Origin: Bdellovibrionales bacterium
GTDB lineage: Bacteria; Bdellovibrionota; UBA1018; CAIMNF01
Reading direction: 5' to 3'
Length of the DNA: 34,930 nt
Assembly (NCBI GenBank): GCA_947372355.1
Contig: CANBTI010000021.1
Location: 1 to 34,930 of the forward strand
The position numbers were made by a program, and so were the translations under genes. Below the pieces are notes generated by a model. That model saw only the letters and a program-made list of their open reading frames with translations. It was not told the origin of the DNA and searched no databases. Positions 23,598 to 32,421 of this stretch are shown in pieces (within the stretch, counting starts at the first letter, position 1; the number at the start of each line of letters is the position of its first letter).

Positions 23598-24839
23598 TTA
23601 TTTTTTAGAAATGAGCGTTAAAACAGCATTTACGTCAATTTTTTGGTTTAAACGATCGATATTGAGGAATTCTTTGACGATTTCTATAAGGTCTACTCTC
23701 TCTGGATCATATGCAAACGCATATACCGCCCACTCTTTACCCTCATTCAGTTGAATTGATTTCACCAATACACCTTGATGATTCAAAAAATCAAGAATCA
23801 TCGAAAGCACACGGTGACTCACCTCTATCAATTGATTTAATTCATTTTCACTTAAAGGCGGTTTGCCCTCTAAGTGTTTTTGCTTACAGACCTTAATAAT
23901 TTCTAGCAACACTGCCGCTTTTTGCAGATTGGGTGAATGGTAATCTTCATCGGTAAAACTCTTTTCATTTTGAAGTATAAAACTCCACTCGGCGCCAATC
24001 ATGACAATAAACCAAGATACATAAATAAAAAATGCAACAAGGGGAATGACCGCCGCTTTTCCATACGCAGATTGAGTGCCGAATTTAAAGTAAACAGATA
24101 AAAAAGAATTGGAAACAGCAAACAAAAAACCACTCAAGACTGCACCTAAAAATGCATTCTTTGATTTTACAGCTACGTTTGGAAAATATTTAAAAAGAAA
24201 AAACAAAGTTGATATTAGTAATATGGCTGGCAATCCTTTTTCAACAAAGATTCCAAGATTTAAGCCAGCAAATTTTTCCACCAATCCAGGCAATGAAAGA
24301 GCAAAAAAAATTGAAGCAGGTAAAATAACCATCGCTAAAATTAAGTTTCTAATTCGATCACCCCAGGGCCGGTTTTCTTTGGTCGACCAGATTCGATTCA
24401 TCAAATCTTCAAGATTGATAAACACCTTACCCGCAATCACCACCAGTACAATCAAAGCAAAAAAACCAAGCGAAGATCCTGATTTAGTTATTTTTTGCAG
24501 ATAAACATCCTTAAATTCAAAAATAAAAGCCAAAAGATTTTTTCGATGCTCATCTGGAATAGGTTGTAAAAATTTTTGAATTAATTCTTGAAAATCATTT
24601 TGAACGGGTGCCCATTGTGAAAATGCACTCAACAGCAAAAACAAACCAGCCACAATTGGCATGATTGAAAAAAGCGTAAAATAAGAAAGCGACTCTGCTC
24701 TGATGGCTACATCATCGCGAATGATTTCATGATAAAGAATCCACAACTTTTTTTTGACTTGATCAAAAAAACTTTCTTTTTCATTATAGTGTCTAATTTT
24801 TAAAGCGATTTTTTCTAACTTCTTTTCTTTTATCGACAA
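23598..24839 (-). CDS. YihY/BrkB-family inner-membrane protein
   Basis: The 413-residue protein has six hydrophobic segments in the first 290 residues, with the family pattern AESLSYFTLFSIMPIVAG (48-65) in the first and AAVIPLVAFFIYVSWFIVMIGAEW late in the membrane part. A cytosolic domain follows (about 300-413) that looks like a winged-helix type, as in several long YihY proteins. The family was once named ribonuclease BN, wrongly; its role is unproven. The start is TTG at 24839, supported by GGAGA five bases upstream, and it overlaps the previous gene by ten bases, so translation is coupled. Confidence 0.85.
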   Translation of the reverse strand: MSIKEKKLEKIALKIRHYNEKESFFDQVKKKLWILYHEIIRDDVAIRAESLSYFTLFSIMPIVAGLFLLLSAFSQWAPVQNDFQELIQKFLQPIPDEHRKNLLAFIFEFKDVYLQKITKSGSSLGFFALIVLVVIAGKVFINLEDLMNRIWSTKENRPWGDRIRNLILAMVILPASIFFALSLPGLVEKFAGLNLGIFVEKGLPAILLISTLFFLFKYFPNVAVKSKNAFLGAVLSGFLFAVSNSFLSVYFKFGTQSAYGKAAVIPLVAFFIYVSWFIVMIGAEWSFILQNEKSFTDEDYHSPNLQKAAVLLEIIKVCKQKHLEGKPPLSENELNQLIEVSHRVLSMILDFLNHQGVLVKSIQLNEGKEWAVYAFAYDPERVDLIEIVKEFLNIDRLNQKIDVNAVLTLISKK

Positions 24840-25903
24840 AGAGTCTCCAACTTCGTTTTCACTTCTGATGATTGCAGTTGATCTACATTATTTGAAATTT
24901 CTTTTAGCGTTTCTCTAAACAACTCCCGCTGGCTACCTGTACATTTTTTTGAAGCTATCAACAGCGCTTCCGCAAAATCCTGTGCTGCAAATCGATCAAG
25001 GCTTTGTGTTTGCCACTCTAATGAATCTTCCGGCGGTATTGTTTTTTTAATCATATTATAAAAACCAATAAATAGCTCGGGGGTAATGTTGAAACCTTGA
25101 AGTGCTGAAAACCAAACACGAATATTATTTCGATGATTACGTTCGGGATTGCATGTGTTTGTCCAATACTCACTTTTCACCGCAAATTCCTTAGACCAAA
25201 AATCATCAGAACCTTCAATTTTCGAAATGCACTCACGATCTCGAATTGCCCAACTTCGCACTAAATCACCGGATGCATCATGAGTGAATGCAAAATTTTG
25301 TTCCTTATAATAATTTTCAATTACCTTTTCACAATCCGATTCTTCAAAGTCTGCATTTTCGCTTGGGTTTTTATAATAGTTAAATTTCTTTTCACGTGGA
25401 TATGAATCCTGGTCAAAACAGGTGGATTTCCACTGCTCAAATGAACTGGTGAAAGTTTTTGATTCATACCAAGTTTTAAACAAGGGGTTTTTAGGCAGAT
25501 ACACCAAACTCACTACCCTTGATGAATGGAGACACTCCTGATTTAAAATAATTTTAATGAGCCAGTTATAGGTATGATCACCAAAACGATCGGCATCTTC
25601 CGCAAATTCAGAACCATAAAAGCCCCTTCTGAAACGCTTTAGCTTAAATCTTGTTTTTTCACCCATGATGAACTCATCCCAAATTGATTTGGGGATACTT
25701 CCTTCTTTTATATCTTCTAAAAGTAGATCTTTTTTACCGTAATGAAATAGAACGTCCCTTGGAACTTTGTTTGAAGCCAAAATGGCATTTGCAGTTTCCT
25801 TAGGATCACATGCAACGAAAGTTGTTTTTGATTGAGGTACGCGACCCATCCTAGACTGGGGGGTGAAATTGCCCATAATGAGGAATAACAACAGAAGCTT
25901 CAT
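24830..25903 (-). CDS. Secreted protein of unknown function
   Basis: The protein has 357 residues. The N-terminus (MKLLLLFLIMGNFT) is hydrophobic enough for a short signal peptide, though no clean AxA site is seen. The rest is polar and rich in Trp, Tyr and Phe, with ten or so Cys spread along it (for example CFDQDSY, SDCEKV, DRECIS, TCNPERN), which favours disulfides and an extracytoplasmic location. No known domain is evident. It is the first gene of a pair with the yihY-like gene (10-base overlap). A TATATT box lies five bases before its ATG, and no ribosome binding site is present. Confidence 0.62.
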   Translation of the reverse strand: MKLLLLFLIMGNFTPQSRMGRVPQSKTTFVACDPKETANAILASNKVPRDVLFHYGKKDLLLEDIKEGSIPKSIWDEFIMGEKTRFKLKRFRRGFYGSEFAEDADRFGDHTYNWLIKIILNQECLHSSRVVSLVYLPKNPLFKTWYESKTFTSSFEQWKSTCFDQDSYPREKKFNYYKNPSENADFEESDCEKVIENYYKEQNFAFTHDASGDLVRSWAIRDRECISKIEGSDDFWSKEFAVKSEYWTNTCNPERNHRNNIRVWFSALQGFNITPELFIGFYNMIKKTIPPEDSLEWQTQSLDRFAAQDFAEALLIASKKCTGSQRELFRETLKEISNNVDQLQSSEVKTKLETLCR

Positions 25904-25940
25904 TACCTAATATATCGGTTTTTTGGCCAAATTTCTTAAG

Positions 25941-25969
25941 TTGTCAATGTTTTGTCTTGGTGCTAAACA
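25941..25969 (+). promoter_or_regulatory. Promoter-like element of the oxygenase gene (leaderless layout)
   Basis: TTGTCA (25941-25946), 17 bases, TAAACA (25964-25969), ten bases, ATG at 25980: the same spacing as the DksA-type gene. The -10 match is weak (three of six). It lies in the short divergent region shared with the gene starting at 25903. Confidence 0.4.
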
Positions 25970-25979
25970 GAGTGTGCTT

Positions 25980-26825
25980 ATGGAAGTTTTAAAAGTAAAA
26001 TATAACTCACCTGAGTCCGCAGAACGCTTTTGCCAATCCCTAAAAACAACAGGGTTTGCCGTGATCACCGATCATCCCATTTCAATGGAATTGGTAAATC
26101 GGGTTTATCAACAATGGGCTGATTTTTATAAAACCGATGAAAAACATCGTTATACCTTTGAACCCAACAATCAATCAGGTTATTTTCCATTTCGCTCTGA
26201 AAACGCTAAAAACTATTCAGTAAAAGATTTAAAAGAATTTTTTCATGTCTACCCAAGATCAAAACTTCCCAGTTCTTTAGAAAAAGACACTTGGGATCTT
26301 TATCATCAGCTAGTTAAACTAGGAACAGAGCTACTCAATTGGGTTCAAACCTCATCCCCCATCGAAGTTAAAAAATCATTTTCTATTCCACTATCTGAAA
26401 TGGTGACCAACTCAGATGAAAACTTACTTCGCGTTATTCATTATCCTCCGATGATTGGAAATGAAGAAGAAGGGGCGATTCGTGCAGCCGCTCATGAGGA
26501 TATTAATCTCATCACGCTCCTATGTTCTGCTACAGCGGCTGGCTTAGAAGTGAAAGATATTGATGGTAACTGGCACTCCGTACCTTGCGATCCAGGTAGC
26601 ATTGCAATCAACGCTGGAGACATGCTCCAAATGGCATCTGGCGGATATTATAAATCCACCACCCACCGAGTGGTGAACCCAATCGGCTCCAATGCCAAAC
26701 TGCCACGATATTCAATGCCATTGTTTTTACATCCTAGACCAGAAGTGGTTCTTTCAAACGGAACTACGGCTGGAGCTTATCTAAAGCAAAGACTCACTGA
26801 AATAGGCCTTTTAAAGAGCAAATAA
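25980..26825 (+). CDS. 2-oxoglutarate/Fe(II) oxygenase of the isopenicillin N synthase type
   Basis: The 281-residue cytosolic enzyme (from the ATG at 25980; a TTG at 25923 would add 19 residues over the promoter) shows the two-part family layout: a DIOX_N-like start with TGFAVITDHPI (25-35) and a jelly-roll core with the iron facial triad His172-x-Asp174 (AAAHEDIN) and His229 (STTHRVVNP), plus Arg243 in PRYSMP, which binds 2-oxoglutarate. NAGDMLQMASGG is also typical. The family hydroxylates or desaturates small molecules; gibberellin, flavonoid and beta-lactam enzymes belong here, but bacterial orphans have unknown substrates. The gene stands alone and ends in a strong terminator. Confidence 0.9.
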   Translation: MEVLKVKYNSPESAERFCQSLKTTGFAVITDHPISMELVNRVYQQWADFYKTDEKHRYTFEPNNQSGYFPFRSENAKNYSVKDLKEFFHVYPRSKLPSSLEKDTWDLYHQLVKLGTELLNWVQTSSPIEVKKSFSIPLSEMVTNSDENLLRVIHYPPMIGNEEEGAIRAAAHEDINLITLLCSATAAGLEVKDIDGNWHSVPCDPGSIAINAGDMLQMASGGYYKSTTHRVVNPIGSNAKLPRYSMPLFLHPRPEVVLSNGTTAGAYLKQRLTEIGLLKSK

Positions 26826-26859
26826 AAAAAAGCCTCGTGCAAATATTGCACGAGGCCTT
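26824..26859. terminator. Bidirectional terminator
   Basis: GCCTCGTGCAA (26832-26842) and TTGCACGAGGC (26846-26856) form a perfect 11-bp stem with loop ATA. An A-run (26824-26831) precedes it, giving a T-run on the minus strand; the plus-side tail is shorter. It serves the convergent oxygenase and Tyr-rich lipoprotein genes. Confidence 0.9.
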
Positions 26860-26882
26860 CTTACTGTGGCTAACTTTACTAA

Positions 26883-27617
26883 TTACTTAATACCGTAAGC
26901 TGCAGCTTCTTCTTTATACCAACCTTTTAGGATTAGTTTTGAAACTTCTGGAGTGGTTCCCCAGTGAGCTGCTACATCTACATTTAAATCATCAAGTGGT
27001 TGTTGGCTTTGAGTTGCTGCAGCTTGAGCCATAGCTTTCTTTGCCTTGTTCATATCAACACCGTACAAACGGGTTGAATAGTCACTTACATCTGAATCTG
27101 TTCTTGCGCGGTCACGACCTAAAACTGCCCATGATTGTAGAGTTTGAGAAATTAAAATCCCCTTATCTTCAGCAAGTGCATATTTTTGAGCGAGAGCTTG
27201 TCCCACTTTTACTGCAACTTGTTTTTCTTGTGCCGCTGCTTGAGCGATTACGTCTGCAGAAATTTGAGTTTCGTTTTGCTCATTCAATGCATAACCATAA
27301 TCATCATACAAAATTCCAGTGCTGCTTAACCAAGCATAACCAACGTATGAACGGTAATAACCGTAAGAATCCGTGTAGGTCCAATAATCATAGTAAAAAG
27401 TGCTTCCATATCCATAATATGGATCTTGGCTTGCGCTAATTTTTGATCCGTTAGCGTAAAAGTTACATCCAGCATATGGATTACCATTGCTGCAATAATT
27501 TCCGTAAACATCATACCAAGCTCTTTGGTATGGATCATTATATACAGTGGTCACACATGCAGATAAAGATCCTAGTACAACAACCAAGCCTAAAAGCTTA
27601 ATGATTGATTTTTTCAT
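26883..27617 (-). CDS. Tyr-rich lipoprotein of unknown function
   Basis: The protein has 244 residues from the ATG at 27617, supported by GGAG 11 bases upstream; an in-frame ATG at 27662 is rejected since it would put 15 polar residues before the signal. The lipobox ends LSAC (Cys21). The first half of the mature protein (about 25-110) is unusually rich in Tyr, Gly, Ser and Asp, with repeats around DPYYGYG, YYDYWTYTDSYGYYRS and YGYAL. The second half (115-244) is helical, Ala/Gln-rich, with VGQALAQKYAL. The Tyr-rich region could be a surface-exposed adhesive or carbohydrate-binding segment; I do not recognise the family. It is flanked downstream by a strong terminator. Confidence 0.75.
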   Translation of the reverse strand: MKKSIIKLLGLVVVLGSLSACVTTVYNDPYQRAWYDVYGNYCSNGNPYAGCNFYANGSKISASQDPYYGYGSTFYYDYWTYTDSYGYYRSYVGYAWLSSTGILYDDYGYALNEQNETQISADVIAQAAAQEKQVAVKVGQALAQKYALAEDKGILISQTLQSWAVLGRDRARTDSDVSDYSTRLYGVDMNKAKKAMAQAAATQSQQPLDDLNVDVAAHWGTTPEVSKLILKGWYKEEAAAYGIK

Positions 27618-27747
27618 TTTAGTTAATTCTCCTTTGTTTTTGTGGCTACAGCGAATTAGCAATTATCCTGCCAAAAAGAAAGAAAATTTAACGCGTATCA
27701 GATAGATCCTTAATATTGTTTTTATTTATTACATTTAGCAATTAATG

Positions 27748-28344
27748 CTACGTGTTAATTTTATTCAAATCACTCAACACTTCATTCATCGGCAAACCAA
27801 CAACATTGGTATAACTACCCTTAATTTTTTCGATTAACACCATTCCAAATCCTTGAGCCGCATATGCCCCGGCTTTATCCATACTCTCACCTTGAGAGAG
27901 GTAAAATCTTCTTTCTTCTACGCTTAATGAACGCATGGTTACTGCTGTTTTCACCACTTTTGAAATCGGTTTTAGAATTTTTCCACTCTTCACTTGAACA
28001 ATTGAATAACCGGTTAAAACTTGATGAGTTTTTCCCTGTAACTCAGAGATCATTTTAAAAGCTTCATTTAGATCATCAGGCTTTCCTAAAATTTTTCCCT
28101 TAGGACTAACCACAGTCGTATCCGCTGCCACGATCACCGCATCTCTATTGGAAAGAATCAGTTGAGCTCCAACAGCAATAGCCTTTTCCACCGAAAGACG
28201 TTTTACCATCAAGTGTGGTGATTCATTTTTTTTTGGAGTTTCATCAATATCAGAAATAATGATTTCGAAACTCACTCCCGCCCAAGTTAACAATTCTTTT
28301 CGACGTGGTGATCCTGAGGCTAAAATTACTTTTTTTATTTTCAT
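27748..28344 (-). CDS. maf: Maf-family nucleotide pyrophosphatase
   Basis: The 198-residue protein carries the Maf signature: ASGSPRRKELL (9-19), the DET stretch near 35, the catalytic AADTTVV (about 70-76), LGKPDDLNEAFKMISELQGKTHQVLTG, and a late AYAAQGFGMVLIEKIKGSYTNVVGLP. Such enzymes hydrolyse dTTP, UTP or modified nucleotides (house cleaning) and affect septum formation when overproduced. Its ATG overlaps the stop of the receiver-like gene (ATGA), so the two are one translational unit. Confidence 0.93.
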   Translation of the reverse strand: MKIKKVILASGSPRRKELLTWAGVSFEIIISDIDETPKKNESPHLMVKRLSVEKAIAVGAQLILSNRDAVIVAADTTVVSPKGKILGKPDDLNEAFKMISELQGKTHQVLTGYSIVQVKSGKILKPISKVVKTAVTMRSLSVEERRFYLSQGESMDKAGAYAAQGFGMVLIEKIKGSYTNVVGLPMNEVLSDLNKINT

Positions 28345-29126
28345 GCTTCCACCTTATAAAATCTAAACACTTCGGTTACCTTTGAAACATCAGTTAAAAC
28401 AGGGATAATCAACACCAATGCCTGACGAGATTGGATGATGCTCACTCCAAAATCCAAAAGACCATCGGGATTGTAATTGCTTTTGTTGATGCTTTTTTCG
28501 CTACTCACGACAATCTTCAATGTAGAATCTGAAAATAAAAATGAAAACTCAAACCGAGCAGGAAAAACAACCTCGATCATTTCACTCCAAACATTCTTAA
28601 ACTTTAGAATCCATTCGGGAGATGCATTTTTTGATAACATTTCTTTTTTTAATTTTTCAAAACAAACTTCTTTGCTTCCCTGATCAAAGCTAAGTGGCGT
28701 TTTAGAAAAGTATTCTGAGGCCGAATAAAAAGACTGCTGATAAAAGTTAGCGGAATAACTAAAATCAAAATTCTTACGTTCTGAATAAAATGAAAAATAG
28801 GGCGACTGCAATATTTCCCTATGTTTTGAAAGCGGAGTTCCTGAAATATAATGAATCATTGAACTGAGCTCAGCAGAAATAGAGTTACCCATCTTGCTCT
28901 GTAATTCATACTCAAACTTCCTCAGCTGTGAAGCCGTGGTGACATCTACAAAGATAGCCGCCAAAGAATGATCGGCTCTATATTGAGCTATTTTTGAACA
29001 CAATTGTGATGCACTGATCACCAACTCAAGATCTGCCTGTTGCGTTACAACAATTTCAGAGAGAAAACTGACATCTGCAGGATCATCTGAAAACAAAAGA
29101 ATTTTTTTAGTCTGATTTTCCAACAC
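28341..29126 (-). CDS. Protein with a receiver-like N-terminal domain
   Basis: The 261-residue protein starts with GTG, supported by GGGAG eight bases upstream. The first 115 residues read like a CheY-type fold: KKILLFSDDPADVSFLSEIV (beta-1, acidic pair, helix), then SLAAIFVDV with an Asp at the phosphorylation position, then a Thr/Ser-containing stretch. The Lys of active receivers is not clear, so it may be a pseudo-receiver. The second half (about 150-261) has EMIEVVFPARFEFSFLFSDSTLKIVV and is not recognised. It is coupled to maf by an ATGA overlap and is divergent from the M16 peptidase gene with 51 bases between. The assignment is by eye and tentative. Confidence 0.55.
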   Translation of the reverse strand: MLENQTKKILLFSDDPADVSFLSEIVVTQQADLELVISASQLCSKIAQYRADHSLAAIFVDVTTASQLRKFEYELQSKMGNSISAELSSMIHYISGTPLSKHREILQSPYFSFYSERKNFDFSYSANFYQQSFYSASEYFSKTPLSFDQGSKEVCFEKLKKEMLSKNASPEWILKFKNVWSEMIEVVFPARFEFSFLFSDSTLKIVVSSEKSINKSNYNPDGLLDFGVSIIQSRQALVLIIPVLTDVSKVTEVFRFYKVEA

Positions 29127-29177
29127 TCAGCTCTCCCTATTTGTTATATTCTCCATCAACCACAGAAGGAAAACAAC

Positions 29178-31805
29178 ATGAGCAATAATTTTAAACCTGA
29201 AGAATTTTACCTTTCAAACGGTATTCCTGTCATCCTCCAACACTTAGAGGGTTCAGTTGGAACCTTTCATTGGTGGAATCTCACTGGAAGCACAGACGAG
29301 AAACCAGAAGAAGCAGGCTTTGCTCACTTTTTAGAGCATATGCTTTTTAAGGATTCGGGCGCTAAAGATACTGGCAAAGCATCAACCGGAAAACTTGCAA
29401 AAGCAATCGAATCACTAGGTGGAGAGGTCAATGCCTACACTACATTTGATCAAACGGTTTATCATGTTACCTGCTCTGAACAATATTGGGAGCAAGCGGT
29501 TGATCAATTCAGCACCATGGCTCAACCTCAACAGTTTTTAAAACAAGATTTTGAACGCGAAAGAGAAGTAATTTTAGAAGAATTACGTCGCGGGGAAGAT
29601 TCCCCAGACCGCCAACTCTATCAAGCACTTTTTGGACTTACTTATAAAAAACATCCCTATTCAAAACCAGTGATTGGTTACGTTAAAACTCTCAAGGCTG
29701 CCAACGTAAAAATGTTAGAAGCGTTTTATCGTCGTCAATACGTATCCTCACAAATGGGGCTAGTATTAGTGGGCCCTTTGAACGACGGCACTGGAGCAAG
29801 AAAGAAAAAGCTACTTTCCATTCTTGAAAAACGTTTAGGCAAACTTAAAATTGCCAAGAAACAATCTCCAAAGCGTATTCGCCCTATTGAGCCAGCTCTT
29901 TCAAATGGATTTAGATTCAAAGCTCAACACTTTGATATCAACACACCTCAATTTGCTGCCTCATTTAGGATCCCTGAATTAAAACACAACGACGTTCCAC
30001 TACTCGAAGTTTTATCTGGGGTGCTCGGAATGGGTGATTCATCCCGTTTATACCAAAAACTATTTTACGAAAAATCACTCGTGAGTGATGTCAGTACCAG
30101 TGTTTATGTTCCTCGTGATCCGGGAATGTTTATTTTTTCCGCAGAACTAAAAAAGACCGAAGATCTTCAAGAGGTTTGTCGTTCATTTTGTGAAGAAAGA
30201 AATCGAATCATTTCTGAAAAGGTATCTAAAAGTGAAATTGAACGGATTATCACCAATATTGAAAGTGATAAATTATACTCAACTCAAACAGTGGATGGTC
30301 TTGCCGGACGCTTGGGCTTTTTAAAGTTCTCACTCGGTGATTTGAACTTTGATGCAGAGTATGTTGAGCAGGTAAAATCGGTAACGCCCCAAACACTTAA
30401 ACATTTAGCTGAAAAATACCTTGAACCGAACAGAATGAGTGCCGCTTTATTCCAACCAGAAAAAGAAGCACTTCTCACCATGGGCGATGTGGCTCCGGGA
30501 TTTGAAATTTTAAAATCTCCTCCCAAAACCATTACTAAAATTACCAAACATAAAAAAGAACTTTTAGAGCCAGATGTTTTCACCACGCCGAGCGGTCTTA
30601 GAGTTGCTTATTTTGAAAAACCAGGAACTCCCGTTTACTCGCTTCACACAGCTGCCATGGGTGGATCAAGATTAGAGCTTTTAAAAGCTGCTCCATTCGG
30701 TGGAGTGAGCCATCTTGTTTCACAAACTTGGGCAAAAGGAACTCCGAGATATAATTCAAAAGAGTTGAGCAATATTATTGAAAGTAGTGCCGCTTCTTTA
30801 GATGGATTCAGTGGAAGAAATACGATCGGACTTCAATCCACAGGATTAGTAAGAGATTGGTCAAAACTTTCAGATATTTTCCAAGAAGTTTTACTCTCCC
30901 CGACATTTGCAGATGACGAACTTCAACACGTAAAACGCGTCACTGAGGATGCCATCAAATCAATTCCAGATCACTCCTCTCAAGTGTGTTCAAAGTTATT
31001 CATGGAAAATTTATTTCCAAATCATCCTTACGGAAAACATTTACTTGGAACTCAAGAAAATCTTGTTCTAGTGACTCGTGAGCATTTAGCTCAATTACAT
31101 CATGAATGGATCACTCCGAAGAACATGACCCTCACACTAGTGGGAGGAGTTTCAAAAGATGATTTCCAAGAGTGGCTTACCGAACTAGATCTAAAATTGA
31201 GCGCTAAAAAAGGCGAATCATTTAAAAATCAAACACTCACTCCAGAAGCTGAACTCACCTCTCCACGCTGGGCATATGCAAATTATGATCGTGAACAAAC
31301 TCACATCATGATGGGTGGACAAGGTCTCTCCATGTTTGATCAAGATCGATATGCACTTAAAATATTCCAAAATATTCTTGGAGGACAAAGTGGACGTCTG
31401 TTCATTGAACTCCGTGAGAAAAAATCTATGGCATATTCAGTTGCTCCTCTTGGTATGGAAGGTGTTGAACCAGGGTATGTTGGAACTTACATTGCTTGCG
31501 CTCCTCACAAAAAAGATGAAGCAATTGCGGGCATGAAAACGGTTTTAGAAAATCTGATTTTAAAAGGACCAACCCCAGCAGAATTAGACCGCGCTAAAAA
31601 CTATTACCTAGGACAACGCGCGATGGATCTTCAAAGCTCTTGGTCACTGGCGAGTAGCTTTGGCTTAGAGCTTCTATATCGCGACCGTGTCATCTTAGAA
31701 TCTGAAATCCGCAAGGAAATCGAGAAGATCACCGCCAAACAAGTTCAAAAAATTGGCGAAAAGCTATTTTTAAATAAATCTCATTTAACCGTTGTGGTCT
31801 CCTAG
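29178..31805 (+). CDS. M16 (insulinase/pitrilysin-family) zinc peptidase, two-domain
   Basis: The 875-residue protein has two M16 halves. The N-terminal half has the inverted zinc motif His50-Phe-Leu-Glu53-His54 (AGFAHFLEHMLF) and the third ligand in REREVILEEL (Glu130), so it is catalytic. The second half (about 450-875) repeats the fold without the motif and ends with the typical LREKKSMAYSVAP and a binding-arginine/tyrosine loop. No signal peptide is seen, so it is cytosolic or exported by another route. Members cut short peptides or process precursors; this one could degrade imported peptides. AGAAGG precedes the ATG. Confidence 0.92.
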   Translation: MSNNFKPEEFYLSNGIPVILQHLEGSVGTFHWWNLTGSTDEKPEEAGFAHFLEHMLFKDSGAKDTGKASTGKLAKAIESLGGEVNAYTTFDQTVYHVTCSEQYWEQAVDQFSTMAQPQQFLKQDFEREREVILEELRRGEDSPDRQLYQALFGLTYKKHPYSKPVIGYVKTLKAANVKMLEAFYRRQYVSSQMGLVLVGPLNDGTGARKKKLLSILEKRLGKLKIAKKQSPKRIRPIEPALSNGFRFKAQHFDINTPQFAASFRIPELKHNDVPLLEVLSGVLGMGDSSRLYQKLFYEKSLVSDVSTSVYVPRDPGMFIFSAELKKTEDLQEVCRSFCEERNRIISEKVSKSEIERIITNIESDKLYSTQTVDGLAGRLGFLKFSLGDLNFDAEYVEQVKSVTPQTLKHLAEKYLEPNRMSAALFQPEKEALLTMGDVAPGFEILKSPPKTITKITKHKKELLEPDVFTTPSGLRVAYFEKPGTPVYSLHTAAMGGSRLELLKAAPFGGVSHLVSQTWAKGTPRYNSKELSNIIESSAASLDGFSGRNTIGLQSTGLVRDWSKLSDIFQEVLLSPTFADDELQHVKRVTEDAIKSIPDHSSQVCSKLFMENLFPNHPYGKHLLGTQENLVLVTREHLAQLHHEWITPKNMTLTLVGGVSKDDFQEWLTELDLKLSAKKGESFKNQTLTPEAELTSPRWAYANYDREQTHIMMGGQGLSMFDQDRYALKIFQNILGGQSGRLFIELREKKSMAYSVAPLGMEGVEPGYVGTYIACAPHKKDEAIAGMKTVLENLILKGPTPAELDRAKNYYLGQRAMDLQSSWSLASSFGLELLYRDRVILESEIRKEIEKITAKQVQKIGEKLFLNKSHLTVVVS

Positions 31806-31819
31806 GTTTACGTTATAAA
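31792..31819 (+). promoter_or_regulatory. -10 box close to the start of the gene at 31828
   Basis: TATAAA (31814-31819) lies eight bases before the ATG at 31828, which has no Shine-Dalgarno. A weak TTGTGG (31792-31797) sits 16 bases upstream. The layout again suggests a leaderless start, though read-through from the M16 gene 22 bases upstream is also likely. Confidence 0.42.
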
Positions 31820-31827
31820 ATAGAATA

Positions 31828-32421
31828 ATGAGTGGTGACGGCCTTAAGATCGAAACCAGCGCAGAATCGTTTTTCTTTGAGCTCGTTCATGGCGCTGTAG
31901 AAAATCAAAAGATTAAAATCCAACCGGAGACGGAATTCTATGTCGTAAGGTTGCTGAGCCGTTTTATTTTTAGTGAATCACTTTATTCAAAATCAAGCGA
32001 TGGAAGTTTGGAAGATCAACCCATAGCCATTTTGTATAAAGAAGCCCTTGAAGCTGAAGCCCCACCAATCCAAAAAACACTTTTTCAAAATGTGGGAGAC
32101 ATCTCTCTTTATAAAGCTGGTTTTTTTCAAGAAAGCTTAAACCGTACCAAAATTGATCTCGATTATTATATTGGAATGGGCGGAGCTGCATATCTCAACG
32201 CTTCCAAAATCACTGAAGAAAAACATTTTCAAAACCTGTTTGGAGAACTTTCAAATAAATTTGATCGTTTCGTTGATGTACTTTTTGAGGTCAGTGAAAA
32301 AACAGCTCTCTCCAGCACTAAAACTGAAACAGATATATTTCGAATGTACGAACTTTGGACCAATACCGGTAGTGAACGAGCAGCTCGCGTTTTAAAAAAA
32401 TCCGGAATTAAAGTAAAATAA
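31828..32421 (+). CDS. Cytosolic protein of unknown function, next to the M16 peptidase
   Basis: The 197-residue protein has no signal peptide or membrane segment. It is mostly helical, with an acidic Ser/Glu-rich stretch (about 55-80) and a central YKAGFFQESLNRTKIDLDYYIGMGGAAYLNAS segment; the basic tail ends RAARVLKKSGIKVK. I do not recognise the family. It lies 22 bases after the M16 peptidase gene, so a link to that enzyme is possible. Its stop codon directly abuts the stop codon of the convergent operon ending at 32422. Confidence 0.7.
   Translation: MSGDGLKIETSAESFFFELVHGAVENQKIKIQPETEFYVVRLLSRFIFSESLYSKSSDGSLEDQPIAILYKEALEAEAPPIQKTLFQNVGDISLYKAGFFQESLNRTKIDLDYYIGMGGAAYLNASKITEEKHFQNLFGELSNKFDRFVDVLFEVSEKTALSSTKTETDIFRMYELWTNTGSERAARVLKKSGIKVK

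Noticed and set aside
24109-24504. 131-codon open frame on the plus strand
   Set aside because: It lies antisense inside the yihY-like gene, with Lys/Pro-rich random-looking translation and no ribosome binding site.
27690-27760. Long-range inverted repeat TAACGCGTA / TACGTGTTA downstream of maf
   Set aside because: The arms are about 60 bases apart with a mismatch; it is too weak to call a terminator or a functional structure.
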